Shown piece after piece: positions 12,904 to 23,032 of a DNA stretch of 64,000 nt (within the stretch, counting starts at the first letter, position 1; each line of letters begins with the position of its first letter). This DNA comes from Antilocapra americana. Its lineage: Eukaryota > Chordata > Mammalia > Artiodactyla > Antilocapridae. The DNA lies in assembly GCA_007570785.1 (NCBI GenBank), contig ML661885.1, positions 12,140,490-12,204,489 of the forward strand, written 5' to 3'. Under the pieces are notes generated by a model. It saw only the letters and a list, made by a program, of their open reading frames with translations. It had not been told where the DNA came from and ran no database searches. Position numbers and translations under genes: made by a program.

Positions 12904-13092
12904 ATGCTCAGTTCTGTCTCTTTGCAAGCTCATGGATGGTAGCCCACCAGGCTCCTCTTTCCAGGGAATTTCCCAGGCAAGAATACAGTAGTGGGTTGCC
13001 ATTTTCTACTCCAGGGGATCTTCCCAACCCAAGAATCAAACTGCATCTCCTGCATTGGCAGGCAGATTCTTTACCACTGCACCATGAGGGAA
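12867..13092 (-). mobile_element. Bov-tA SINE with (TG)15 at its 3' tail
   Basis: The complement of a Bov-tA, with its head at the right (ttctttaccactgcaccatg). A short TSD, gttctct, occurs at 12859-12865 and 13093-13099. In the SINE's own orientation the microsatellite lies at the 3' tail, as a (CA)15 tract. Confidence 0.85.
12873..12902. repeat. (TG)15 microsatellite in SINE tail
   Basis: Fifteen perfect TG units lie inside the TSD-bounded SINE, so the tract arose from the SINE tail after insertion. Confidence 0.95.
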
Positions 13093-13339
13093 GTTCTCTT
13101 CCAGGTTGCAGATAGCTACCTTCCTGCCATGTCCTCTCATGGTGGAGAGAAAGAAAGAGTTTTCAGAACTCTCTGATGTCTCTTCTTAGAAGGGCACTAA
13201 TCCTACCAGATTAGGCCCCCACTTTACAACCCTACTTAACTTTAATTATTTCTTTATATGCACCATCTCCAAATACAGTCATATTGGAGGTTATGATTTC
13301 AACTTTGGTAGGCCAAAATGTATTAGAAATTTTTTCTCC

Positions 13340-13805
13340 TCTATCCCAATCTTCATGGTTCAGATGGAACCGAGCCTATGTCCCAGCTTCAGAGGTGAGC
13401 ACATACTCAGATGAACACATGTTGGCCAATGAGAATATTCCATTTCTCTGGACATGGTAATTGATTCAGGGATTGTCATATGTTCTAAATCACACAAATC
13501 AAAGAAGTGGCTGGAAATGTGGGCAAAGAGGCTTTATCCTGAGATTGCTAAGATTTTAACACATGAAACCAGAGTTGCTGATGGCCTTTTCTGCCATCAC
13601 TGGGAAAAGTCTAAGATTAAAATCAGTACATATAACAAAAAAGAAGAAAAAGTGGGATAAAGAAAGCTTCCATAGACTAAAACAATCAATATATGAACCT
13701 CTGGACTTCATAGTTATGAAAAAAAAACAAATGTTCTTCCTTTTCATACTAAGGTCAGTTTGGATTTGTTTCTATCACTTGCTACTGAAAGAATGCAGAC
13801 TAATA
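13340..13805. mobile_element. Possible ancient LTR remnant
   Basis: Two segments, gatggaaccgagcctatgtc and tctatcacttgctactgaaa, sound like an ancient mammalian LTR whose terminus resembles cacttgcaactgaaagagtcc. This rests on recall only; no TSD or coding sequence supports it. It could be ordinary unique DNA. Confidence 0.35.
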
Positions 13806-13820
13806 AATCTAAGTTGACTT

Positions 13821-13835
13821 TCATTAAAATTTATA
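13821..13835. repeat. Target-site duplication of the L1, left copy
   Basis: Fifteen bases identical to 19225-19239. The bases outside both copies differ, which fixes the duplication length at 15 bp. Confidence 0.97.
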
Positions 13836-14130
13836 TATATATATTTTTTATTGTTTTTGCCATACATTGTAATGATATCACCATGGGTTTACATATGCTT
13901 CCCCTCCGGAACCCCCCTCCCTCCTCCCTCCCCCCCGGGAAATCTTGCTGCACCCGTCCAGAGCATCAATCCTGGGCTGGCGATTGATTAGACACATGAC
14001 AATTAACATGCTTCAATGCCCTTCTCCCATATCATCCCACCCTTTCCCTCATCCACAAAGTCCACGAGTCTATTCTATACATCTGCGTTCCTTTTGTTGT
14101 CTCGCATGTTGGGTTCTCGTTACTGTCTTT

Positions 14131-17100
14131 CTAAATTCCATATATATGCGTTAATATACTGTATTGTTGTTTTCGCTTCTGGCTTACTTCACTCTGGATA
14201 ATGGGCTCCAGTTTCGTCCATCTGAGTAGAATTGCTTCAAATGAATTTTTTTTTAATGCTGNNNNNNNNNNNNNNNNNNNNNNNNNNNNNNNNNNNNNNN
14301 NNNNNNNNNNNNNNNNNNNNNNNNNNNNNNNNNNNNNNNNNNNNNNNNNNNNNNNNNNNNNATGTTGAGCATCTTTTCATGTGTTTGTTAGCCATTTTTA
14401 TATCTTTGGAGAGATGTCTGTTAAGTTCTTTGGCCCACTTTTTAATTGGGTTGTTTATTTTTCTAGAATGGAGCTGCAGGAGTTGTTTGTATATTTTTGA
14501 GATTAATTGTTTGTCTGTTGCTTCATTGGCTATTATTCTCTCCCATTCTGAAGGCTGTCTTTTCACCTTGCTTATAGTTTCCTTTGTTGTGCAAAAGCTT
14601 TTAATTTTAATTAGGTCCCATTTGTTTATTCGTGTTTTTATTTCCAATATTCTGGGAGGTGGGTCATGGAGTATCCCGCTTTGGATTATAGCAGAGAGTG
14701 TTTTGCCTATGTTATCCTCTAGGAGTTTTATAGTTTCTGGTCTTATGCTTAGATCTTTGATCCATTTTGAGTTTATCTTTGTGTATGGTGTTAGAAAGTG
14801 ATCTAGTTTCATTCTTTTACAAGTGGCTGTCCAGTTTTCCCAGCACCACTTGTTAAAGAGGTTGTCTTTTCTCCATTGTATATTCTTGCCTCCTTTGTCA
14901 AAGATAAGGTGTCCATAGATGCGTGGATTTATCTCTGGGCTTTCTATTCTGTTCCATTGATCTATGTTTCTGTCTTTGTGCCAGTACCATACTGTCTTAA
15001 TGACTGTGGATTTGTAGTATAGCCTAAAGTCAGGTAGGTTGATTCCGCCAGTTCCATTCTTCTTTCTCAAGATTGCTTTGGCTATACGAGGTTTTTTGTA
15101 TTTCCATACAAATTGAGAAATTATTTGTTCTAATTCTTTGAAGAAGACCTCTGGTAGCTTGATAGGAATTGCATTGAATCTATAGATTGCTTTAGGTAGT
15201 ATACTCATTTTCACTATATTGATTCTTCCAATCCATGAGCACGGTACATTTCTCCATCTGTTTGTGTCCTCCTTGATTTCTTTCATCAGTGTTCTATAGT
15301 TTTCTATATACAAGTCTTTTGATTCTTTAGGTAGAAATACTCCTAAGTATTTTATTCTTTTTGTTTCGATGGTGAATGGGATTGTTTCCTTAATTTCTCT
15401 TTCTGATTTCTCACTGTTAGTGTATAGGAATGCCAGGGATTTCTGTGTGTTGATTTTATATCCTGAAACTTTGCTATATTCACTGATTAGCTCTAGTAAT
15501 TTTCTCGTAGAGTCTTTAGGGTTTTCAATATAGAGGATCATGTCATCAGCAAACAGAGAGAGTTTTACTTCTTCTTTTCCAATCTGTATTCCTTTGATTT
15601 CTTTATCTGCTCTGATTGCTGTGGCCAAAACTTCCAAAACTATGTTGAATAGTAGTGGTGAGAGTGGGCACCCTTGTCTTGTCCCTGATTTCAGGGGGAA
15701 TGCTTCCAGTTTTTCACCATTGAGGATAATGTTTGCTGTGGGTTTGTCATATATAGCTTTTATTATGTTGAGGTATGTTCCTTCTATTCCTACTTTTTGG
15801 AGGGTTTTTATCATAAATGGATGTTGAATTTTGTCAAAGGCTTTCTCTGCATCTATTGAGATAATCATGTGATTTTTATTTTTCAATTTGTTAATGTGGT
15901 GTATTACATTGATCGATTTACGAATATTGAAGAATCCTTGCATCCCTGGGATAAAGCCTACTTGATCATGATGTATGATCTTTTTGATGTGTTGTTGGAT
16001 TCTATTTGCTAGAATTTTGTTGAGGATTTTTGCATCTAAGTTCATCAGTGATATTGGCCTGTAGTTTTCTTTTTTTGTGGCATCTTTGCCGGGTTTTGGA
16101 ATTAGGGTGATGGAGGCCTCATAGAATGAGTTTGGAAGTTTACCTTCGTCTGCAATTTTATGGAAGAGTTTGAGTAGAATAGGTGTTAGCTCTTCTCTAA
16201 ATTTTTGGTAGAATTCAGCTGTGAAGCCATCTGGTCCTGGGCTTTTGTTTTTTGGAAGATTTCTGATTACGGTTTCAATTTCCGTGCTTGTGATGGGTCT
16301 ATTAATATTATCTATCTCTTCCTGGTTTAGTCTTGGAAAGTTATACTTTTCTAGGAATTTGTGCATTTCATCCAAATTGTCCAGTTTATTTGCATATAGT
16401 TGCTGATAATAGTCTCTTATGATCCTTTGTATTTCTGTGTTTTCTGTTGTGATCTCTCCGTTTTCATTTCTAATTCTGTTGATTTGGTTCTTCTCCCTTT
16501 GTTTCTTGATGAGTCTGGCTAATGGTTTGTCAATTTTATTTATCTTCTCAAAGAACCAGCTTTTGGCTTGGTTGATTTTTGCTATGGTCACTTTTGATTC
16601 CTTTGCATTTATTTCTGCCCTGATCTTTAAGATTTCTTTCCTTCTACTAGACCTGGGCTTCTGCATCTCTTCCCTTTCTAGTTGCTTTAGGTGTAAAGTA
16701 AGGTCATTTATTTGATTTTTTTCTTGTTTCCTGAGGTGAGCTTGCATTGCTATGAACTTTCCCCTTAGCATTGCTTTCACAGTGTCCCATAGGTTTTGGG
16801 CTGTTGTGTTTTCATTTTCATTCGTTTCCATGCATAACTGAATTTCATTTTTAATTTCTTCTGCGATTTGTTGGTTATTCAGCAGTGTGTTGTTGAGCCT
16901 CCATATGTTGGAAGTTTTGAGAGGTTTTCTCCTGTAGTTGATATCTAATCTCACTGCATTGTGGTCAGAAAAGATGCTTGGGATGATTTCAATATTTTTG
17001 AATTTATCAAGGTTAGATTTATGGCCCAGGATGTGATCTATCCTGGAGAAGGTCCCGTGTGCACTTGAGAAAAAGGTGAAATTCCTTGTTTTGGGGTGGA

Positions 17101-17647
17101 ATGACCTATAGATATCAATTAGGTCTAGTTGGTCTATTGTTTCATTTAAAGTTTGAATTTCCTTGTTACTTTTATGTCTAGTTGATCTGTCCATTGGTGT
17201 GAGTGGTGTATTAAAGTCTCCCATTATTATTGTGTTGTTGTTGATTTCCCCTTTCATACTTGTTAGCATTTGCCTTACATATTGTGGAGCTCCTATGTTA
17301 GGTGCATAAATATTTATAATTGTTATTTCTTCTTCCTGGATTGATCCTTTGATCATTATGTAATGTCCATCTTTATCTCTTTTCACTGCCTTTATTTTAA
17401 AGTCTACTTTATCTGATATGAGTATTGCCACTCCTGCTTTCTTTTGGTCTTTATTTGCATGGAATATCTTTTTCCAGCCTTTAACTTTCAGTCTATATGT
17501 GTCCCTAGGTTTGAGGTGGGTCTCTTGTAGACAACATATATAGGGGTCTTGTTTCTGTATGCAATCGGCCAATCTTTGTCTTTTGGTTGGGGCATTCAGC
17601 CCGTTTACATTTAAGGTAATTATTGATAAGTATGATCCCGCTGCCAT
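14131..17647 (-). CDS. ORF2: L1 ORF2: endonuclease/reverse transcriptase, interrupted by an assembly gap
   Basis: ORF2 protein nicks target DNA and reverse transcribes L1 RNA at the nick. The N-terminal AP-like endonuclease (about residues 1-238) keeps its catalytic set: N13, E42, D144 and N146 in GDFN, D204 in SRIDH, and D228-H229 in FSDH. The reverse transcriptase keeps [19 protein letters not shown], the DAEKAFD block and the catalytic FADD within [11 protein letters not shown]. No stop or frameshift occurs before the gap at 14262-14361. Because 100 Ns replace an unknown length, the frame left of the gap is arbitrary. Reading back from the left side in the L1 frame gives SALKKNSFE through ILTHIYGI and a stop at 14131-14133, matching the truncated copy at 27084-27326. 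The cysteine-rich C-terminal segment therefore lies in the gap and cannot be checked. The start at 17647 gives MAAGSYLSI, about 51 bp after the ORF1 stop. Confidence 0.93.
14262..14361. other. Assembly gap of exactly 100 N inside L1 ORF2
   Basis: One hundred Ns, a conventional placeholder for a gap of unknown size. The truncated L1 at 26784-27402 continues for 187 bp past the same left breakpoint without reaching the sequence on the right side. The missing segment is therefore longer than the placeholder. From the usual ORF2 length it should be about 400 bp. Confidence 0.95.
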
Positions 17648-17698
17648 TTATTTTATTGTTTTGGGTTCCAGATTATCTATCCCATCCGTGTTTCCTAT

Positions 17699-18625
17699 CT
17701 AGGCAAGTTCCTTTAGCATTCGTTGGAGGGCTGGTTTGGTGTTACTGAATTCTCTCAGTTTCTGCTTGTCTGAGAAAATTTTGAATTCTCCTTCAAATTT
17801 GAATGAGATCCTTGCTGGGTACAGTAGTCGGGGTTGTAGATTGTTTTCTTCCATGACTTTAAGTATGTTTTGCCATTCCCTTCTGGCCTGAAGCGTTTCT
17901 GTTGAGAGATCAGCTGTTATCCTTATGGGATTCCCCTTGTGAGTTATCTTTTGCTTCTCCCTTGCTGCTTTTAATATTTGGTCTTTGTATTTGATATTTG
18001 CCAATTTGATTAATATGTGTCTTGGGGTGTCCCGCTTGGGGTTCATTCTATTTGGGATTCTCTGTGTTTCTTGGACCTGAGTGGCTATTTGGTTCCCCAA
18101 TTTAGGGAAGTTTTCTACAATTATCTCTTCAAGAATTTTCTGATGGTCTTTCTTTTTGTCTTCTTCTTCTGGGACTCCTATGATTCGAATATTGGTGCAT
18201 TTAATATTGTCCCAGAGGTCTCTAAGATTGTCTTCATTTCTTTTAATTCTTTTTTCATTTTTCCTTTCTGTTTCATTTATTTCTGCCATTCTGTCTTCTA
18301 CCTCACTTGTTCTGTCTTCTATCTCTGTTATTCTACTGTTGGTTCCCTCCAGGGTGTTTTTGATCTCATTTATTGCATTATTCATTGTATTTTGACTCTT
18401 TTTCATTTCTTCTAAGTCCTTGTTAAAGCTTACCTGCATCTTCTCAATCCTTGCCTGCAGGTTATTGAGCTGCAACTCCAACTTATTTTCCAGGTTTTGG
18501 ATCATTTTCACTATCATTATTCGGAATTCTTTGTCAGGTAGACTTCCTATCTCTTCGTCTTTTGTTTGGTCTAGGGGGTATTTATCCTGTTCCTTTACTT
18601 GCTGGGTATTTCTCTGCCTTTTCAT
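17699..18625 (-). CDS. ORF1: L1 ORF1: RNA-binding chaperone protein
   Basis: A 308-residue open frame with the full ORF1p layout. There is a charged N-terminus, then a coiled coil (about residues 40-140) rich in heptads such as ITEIEDRTSEVEDRMAEINE. An RRM-like domain follows, starting near NIRIIGVPEEE, and then a basic C-terminal domain containing TADLSTETLQARREW and LLYPARISF. In characterised L1s this protein trimerises through the coiled coil, coats L1 RNA and is required for retrotransposition; it acts in cytoplasmic ribonucleoprotein particles. The length is close to that of other mammalian ORF1p, with no stop or frameshift. The next gene, ORF2, starts after about 51 bp, as expected for a bicistronic L1 mRNA. 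Confidence 0.95.
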   Translation of the reverse strand: MKRQRNTQQVKEQDKYPLDQTKDEEIGSLPDKEFRIMIVKMIQNLENKLELQLNNLQARIEKMQVSFNKDLEEMKKSQNTMNNAINEIKNTLEGTNSRITEIEDRTSEVEDRMAEINETERKNEKRIKRNEDNLRDLWDNIKCTNIRIIGVPEEEDKKKDHQKILEEIIVENFPKLGNQIATQVQETQRIPNRMNPKRDTPRHILIKLANIKYKDQILKAAREKQKITHKGNPIRITADLSTETLQARREWQNILKVMEENNLQPRLLYPARISFKFEGEFKIFSDKQKLREFSNTKPALQRMLKELA

Positions 18626-19224
18626 CTTGTTTATCTTGCTGTGTTGTCCCTTTATTGTGGGGATTCCTCTCTATGGGAGGGGTTGGATGTGTGGTTTGTC
18701 GAAGTTTCCTGGATGGAAAGGCTTGTGTGGTTTTCTGGTGGGTGAGTCTAGGTTTCCTCACTGTTACGACAGGACAGTGCAGAGAATCCAGCAGAAATAC
18801 AGGGGAAGGGCGGGCTTCCCCAGCAGCAGCAGCTCAGTGGTAAAGGTCCTCCTGCCGGTGCAGTAGACGTGAGTTCGGTCCTTGGGTTGGGGAGGTTCCC
18901 TGGAGAAGGAAATGGAAATCCCCTCCAGTATGCTTGCCTGGGAAATGCCCTGGACAGAGGAGCCTGGAGGGCTACAGTCCATGGGGTCACAAGAGTCAGA
19001 CGCGACTGGTGAATAAACAACAGAAGAGGAGCATCCAAGTCAGGTTCTGCGGGACAGTGAGGAGGCGTCTGCCAAGGCTTCTGAGAGGCGGTTACCAGCT
19101 GTGCAGGACTCCTTTGTCGGCGCTGTACCCGGCGCGAAGCCGTCCGCTCCCGGCGGCGGCGCCTCCTCCGCAGGCGGGCGCCCTCAGCCCTCGGCGCCCC
19201 AGACCGCCGTCTCCCAGCATTAAA
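18626..19224 (-). promoter_or_regulatory. L1 5' UTR / internal promoter, CpG-rich
   Basis: About 600 bp lie between the TSD and the ORF1 start. The first 110 bp of the element (19224 down to about 19115) are densely CpG-rich (gcgccgccgccgggagcgg on the element strand), unlike the AT-rich surroundings. In mammalian L1s this region is an internal RNA polymerase II promoter and is silenced by CpG methylation. Promoter activity of this copy is inferred from position and composition. An antisense SINE occupies about 18809-19016. Confidence 0.8.
18809..19016 (+). mobile_element. Bov-tA-like SINE embedded in the L1 5' UTR
   Basis: The plus strand reads gggcttcccc, a CAG run, then a Bov-tA head (ctcagtggtaaaggtcctcc), the BovA body, and an end at cgcgactggtgaataaaca. 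It lies antisense to the L1. No clean TSD flanks it, although the L1 itself has a perfect one. This suggests the SINE was already part of the L1 source before this copy moved. The B-box-like segment reads gttcggtcc, altered from the usual gttcgatcc. Confidence 0.82.
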
Positions 19225-19239
19225 TCATTAAAATTTATA
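19225..19239. repeat. Target-site duplication of the L1, right copy
   Basis: Perfect match to 13821-13835. Together the pair defines both ends of the L1 exactly. Confidence 0.97.
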
Positions 19240-20809
19240 AAACTGATTTCAAAATTGTATCTGAACTTGACTGTTGAAGATATTCTGTCAATCCAAAGAT
19301 ACGTAAATTGATATTTTTAAAAGAGATGGTCACTAATTACTTAGTCCTGTGACTATAACCTATAATGGGAAATGGCAGATTTTGTAGTAAAAAGAAACAG
19401 GAAAAAAGAGATCTTTATAGGAAATATATACTTTAAAATATTTGGATAAATCTTTCTATTTTATTTTCACACTTTTGCTTTGTTTTGGCAAGTTGCAACT
19501 GAGAACCCTGAAGCCTAAATAATATAAATCAAGAAAGGGTAATTCAAATTCACTATCATTAAATATTACTTATAAGATATTGAAAAATTCAAATAAATTG
19601 ATAGCTCTCAGTTTTCCATTTGCTTTTATGTTTACCAAAATACAAATGGAACCAAGTCATTGTTACATCATATTATATAACTTATGAATTTATATATAGA
19701 AATATTTCATGATACCAAAATTGAAATATAATCCTGATAGAGTATTTTGATTTGCAGTATACAAGATTACTTCAACATCATAAAAACATAGTTTAATGAT
19801 ATTTGGATAGTCATTTTCAACATATGTATGAATTAACTTCAAGATTTAGGAGTAAGGGGGTAAAACTAATGTTTCTTCAAAGACTTCCTTCCAGCCCTAC
19901 TATGTGATAACATAAAGCCTGCCCCCTGCAGACTGTGTCACTTTGTACCCCCACCCCCTTACTATGCGGCTGTGTTGGTCCAAGGCAGGGCTGGCTTTCT
20001 CCCCCTTCAGGCTAATTTTCTGGTTTGAACACACATGCTCTGAGGCGTATAAACTGCTTTACTTCCCTTATTAAGACATTGACATAGTGTCCCTGGAGCA
20101 GTGAAGAAAGACTTCAAAATTGAAATGAACCACCCTTGGGGTTTAATGTTCTTGTCCTATAGAGTTTCTTCTTTTTCCTTCTTCTGTTCTTTTCTCCTTT
20201 CTTTTTCTTTTAATAAAGACTATAACAGCAGGGAACATACAGACCCTGAAATCTCTGGAAAATGAAATGTTTCCGCAGCACTGAGATGCATTCAGTGCTA
20301 AGACAAATTTAGGTGCCTCTATTGTTCTTTTGTAAGAGGAGTTTTAAAACGCACACACACACACACACAAATAAAATAGAAATAACTTCAGGGTGATGGG
20401 AGAGGCCCATGTTTCTGGATATACTGCTCTCTTATCATTTTCAGGGTGTTTGGTGATAAAAGAAAGTGAGGGAAAAAGGGAAATTTTCCTAATCAGCATT
20501 GCATCAACCACGTGGATACACCAGAGAAAATGAAATGGTTGGTTTTGTACTCATTAAAGTGACTTTTCAAAAGGAGGGACTTGAGAATCAATGACACTGA
20601 GTGCCTGTTGCTAAATTCATTGTTGATTTTTACTTGAAACTTTTTTTTAATGCACTTTTCTCTATTTCTTCTTTAGTGGCATAGCTTCATCATACACATT
20701 AACAAACGTTAAAAAAACATTCATATATATATGTGTATTATGGCTTTCTTTTCATTTCACTCTTTAAATTCAGATTGCTGATGTTTCATTGTTCTAGAAA
20801 ATCTCACTT
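19240..20809. other. Unique DNA with a short (CA)n
   Basis: No recognised repeats apart from a short CA tract at about 20351-20368. The segment 19920-20060 is less AT-rich than its surroundings and might be conserved, but no gene structure is visible. Confidence 0.4.
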
Positions 20810-20823
20810 GAAAGAAATATAGG

Positions 20824-21233
20824 AACTGGAGCCCATTATCCAGAGTGAAGTAAGCCAGAAGGAAAAACAACAATACAGTATACTAACGCATATATATGGA
20901 ATTTAGAAAGATGGTAACGAGAACCCAGCATGCGAGACAGCAAAAGGAACGCAGATGTATAGAACAGTCTCGTGGACTCTGTGGATGAGGGCAAGGGTGG
21001 GATGATATGGGAGAATGGCATTGAAACATGTTAATTATCATATGTCTAATCAATCGCCAGCCCAGGATTGATGCTCAGGGCTGGTGCACAGAGATTTCCC
21101 GGGGGGAGGGAGGAGGGAGGGAGGAGGGAGGGAGGAGGGAGGGAGGAGGGAGGGGGGTTCTGGAGGGGGAGCATATATAAACCCATGGCGATATCATGTC
21201 ATTGTATGGCAAAACTAATAAAAAAAAAAGAAA
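20824..21233 (+). mobile_element. 5'-truncated L1 3' end with expanded polypurine tract
   Basis: Starts within the last codons of ORF2 (stop tag at 20904-20906), runs through the 3' UTR and ends in an A-rich tail. A perfect 14-bp TSD, gaaagaaatatagg, lies at 20810-20823 and 21234-21247. It is on the opposite strand to the full-length L1. Confidence 0.95.
21101..21158 (+). repeat. 11-bp polypurine minisatellite in L1 3' UTR
   Basis: Tandem units of ggagggaggag, about four to five copies. The equivalent tract in the other L1 copies here (complement at 1-17 and 13905-13940) has a single unit. The G-runs make G-quadruplex formation plausible. Confidence 0.9.
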
Positions 21234-21440
21234 GAAAGAAATATAGGGGTTTTTAATTTTTAAAAAGCAATGAATTGTTCAATAAATATATGTTATTCAT
21301 TTAAAAGATTAAAAAAGAGGAGCTATGCTCTTTATATATGTAATCTTTTTATTCTTAAAAAGTTCTTTATTTGATATTTGTCAGATGGTAATGGTATTAT
21401 ATGATTGTTTTAGCCAATTATAATAATATAATAAATATGT

Positions 21441-21651
21441 TGCTGTTGTTTGGTTGCTAAGTCCTGTCTGACTCGTTGTGACTCTATGGACTGTAGCCTG
21501 CCAGGCTCCTCTGTCCATGGGATTTCCCAGGCAAGAATACTGGAGTGGGATGCCATTTCCTTCTCCAGGGGATCTTCCTGACCCAGGGATCAAACCCACG
21601 TATCCTACATTGGCAGGCAGATCCTTTACCACTGAGCCACCTGGAAAGCCC
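21441..21651 (-). mobile_element. Bov-tA SINE
   Basis: Full-length complement of Bov-tA with its head at the right (tttaccactgagccacctgg). An 11-bp TSD with one mismatch (aataaatatgt / aataaacatgt) lies at 21430-21440 and 21652-21662. Confidence 0.93.
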
Positions 21652-22113
21652 AATAAACATGTAGTCATGCAAAAATAATCATTTCCTGTACACTCCCTTC
21701 CCCCACTTCATCTACCTACTACCATCTTATCCCACTGAGTTAACCAATATAACACCCTGGACATATCCATTCATGCTGCTAAAGTCATTTATTTTATATG
21801 AGCATGTTTACAGAGGTTTGGGGTGATGTTTTTAATGAAAAATAATTATATATCTTTTGTGAATTGGTGTTTTTGTTTTTTGAAAATACATCAGAGAAAT
21901 TCATATAATATTTTAGTTATACATTTTTTAACTTTTGTCATACAAAGTTCAAACATACACAGAAGAAGACAGATCAGTATAATGAATACCCATGGACTAA
22001 TCTCCCAGCTTAAAAGCAAATTAGATTTAATATCTTTTTATCTCACTCTCCTTACTCTATAATTTTGAATCAAATTAAACATAATATGGATTCATCCATA
22101 AATGTCAAAGATG

Positions 22114-22301
22114 GGGATTTCCCTAAAATCAGTGGTTAAGAATCTGTCTGTCACACAGGGGACACAGGTTCGATTCCTGATCCAAGAAGATTCCATATGC
22201 ATCGGGGCAACTAAGCCCTTGCACCATTACTACTGAGCCTGTGTGCTACAACAAAGCACAACCAAAAATAAAAAATAAATAATATAAACTTAAAATTTGT
22301 T
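22114..22301 (+). mobile_element. CHR-type tRNA-Glu SINE
   Basis: The head gggatttccctaaaatcagt is followed by gttcgattcctgatccaaga and the CHR body ggggcaactaagccc, ending in an A/T-rich tail. A 13-bp TSD with one mismatch (aatgtcaaagatg / aatgtctaagatg) lies at 22101-22113 and 22302-22314. This SINE class lacks the BovA body. Confidence 0.88.
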
Positions 22302-22509
22302 AATGTCTAAGATGTATCTCTAAATGATGAAAAATTCTGAACATGAACATAATAATTCTAAGCAATCTCAAAAATTAATATTCAATCATTATCCAAATTT
22401 CCACTGTTTTCTCATAAATTCATCCCTGTTCCCTTTTATTAATTTCTTTGTTTGAATTAGGATTCAAATAAGACCCAAAAATTGCAGTAAATCAATACAT
22501 CCCTTGTTG

Positions 22510-22603
22510 TTGCTACTGTTCAGTCGCTAAGTCACATGTGACTCTTTGTGACCCCAGGGACTAAAACACACCAGGCTCTTCTGTCCTCCACTATCTCCTG
22601 TAC
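22510..22603 (-). mobile_element. BovB 3'-end fragment
   Basis: The segment gttcagtcgctaagtcacat through ccactatctcctg is the complement of the BovB terminus, about 90 bp long and strongly 5' truncated. Confidence 0.78.
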
Positions 22604-22822
22604 ATCTCTTTTAATTAATAGCTTCCCTTCTCTCTTCCTTCCCCTCTCTCTGTCTCTGTAACTTGTATTTTGTGGAGAGAAAAGGCAGACTGTTGGTCAC
22701 AGAGTTCCCCACAATCCCACAATCTAGATTTTTGGCTAGGATGCTTCATAAGTAGGGTTGTATATTTCCCCCAAAAGCAGACATCTGGTGTTCTCTTTTT
22801 GTGATATTAACAGCCAGTAATG

Positions 22823-22900
22823 TTGTATACCTTAAGCTTACACAATGTTACATGTTGATTATATCTCAAGAAAGCCTGAAAATAAAAAAAAAAAAAGAAA
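22823..22900 (+). mobile_element. L1-type 3' tail with poly(A)
   Basis: The segment ttgtataccttaagcttaca through tctcaagaaagcctgaaaat is followed by an A-run. It resembles the terminal segment of older L1 families. Sixty bases match 23401-23460 with a single mismatch. Confidence 0.55.
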
Positions 22901-23032
22901 ATTTGAAAGATACAAAGCAAGCAAAAATCTTCAGCATAAGTGTTGGTATTATTTGTAGTAGAAATATAACTGCTCATCACTAGCCTTGTTTTTGTTTTCC
23001 TTTTGGGGCCCACTTCCAACCTCAGAGCTGCA

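Larger units (their letters stand above)
12735..13320 (-). mobile_element. MLT1-like (ERVL-MaLR) LTR, interrupted by a SINE
   Basis: The plus strand reads ctgccataacaaaataccac and aatttatttctcacagtctg, then, after the SINE, ccatgtcctctcatggtgg and agggcactaatcctaccaga. This is the order expected for the complement of an MLT1-type LTR. It is an old solo LTR with no retroviral coding sequence. The Bov-tA at 12867-13092 splits it. Confidence 0.7.
13836..19224 (-). mobile_element. Near full-length bovine-type L1 LINE
   Basis: Complete architecture on the minus strand: CpG-rich 5' UTR (19224-18626), ORF1 (18625-17699), a spacer of about 51 bp, ORF2 (17647-14131, with a 100-N gap), a 3' UTR with a polypurine tract (about 13905-13940) and an A-rich tail at 13836-13850. 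It is bounded by a perfect 15-bp TSD, tcattaaaatttata, at 13821-13835 and 19225-19239. A full 5' end, a perfect TSD and open frames all point to a recent insertion. Its true length exceeds the 5389 bp shown because the gap is a fixed-size placeholder. Confidence 0.97.
21870..22822. mobile_element. Ancient mammalian L1 remnant, split by two younger inserts
   Basis: Phrases such as gtataatgaatacccatgga, tttgtttgaattaggattca and tctcttttaattaatagctt resemble the 3' region of ancient L1 families. A CHR-type SINE (22114-22301) and a BovB tail (22510-22603) interrupt it. Boundaries are approximate. Confidence 0.5.

Noticed and set aside
14232..17647. Long plus-strand open frames antisense to L1 ORF2
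   Set aside because: They mirror the intact coding strand of the L1 and carry no family motif. One of them runs through the N gap.
21101..21158. Regular tandem repeats as a CRISPR-like array
   Set aside because: There are no spacers, and the context is an L1 3' UTR in a mammalian genome. It is a polypurine minisatellite.
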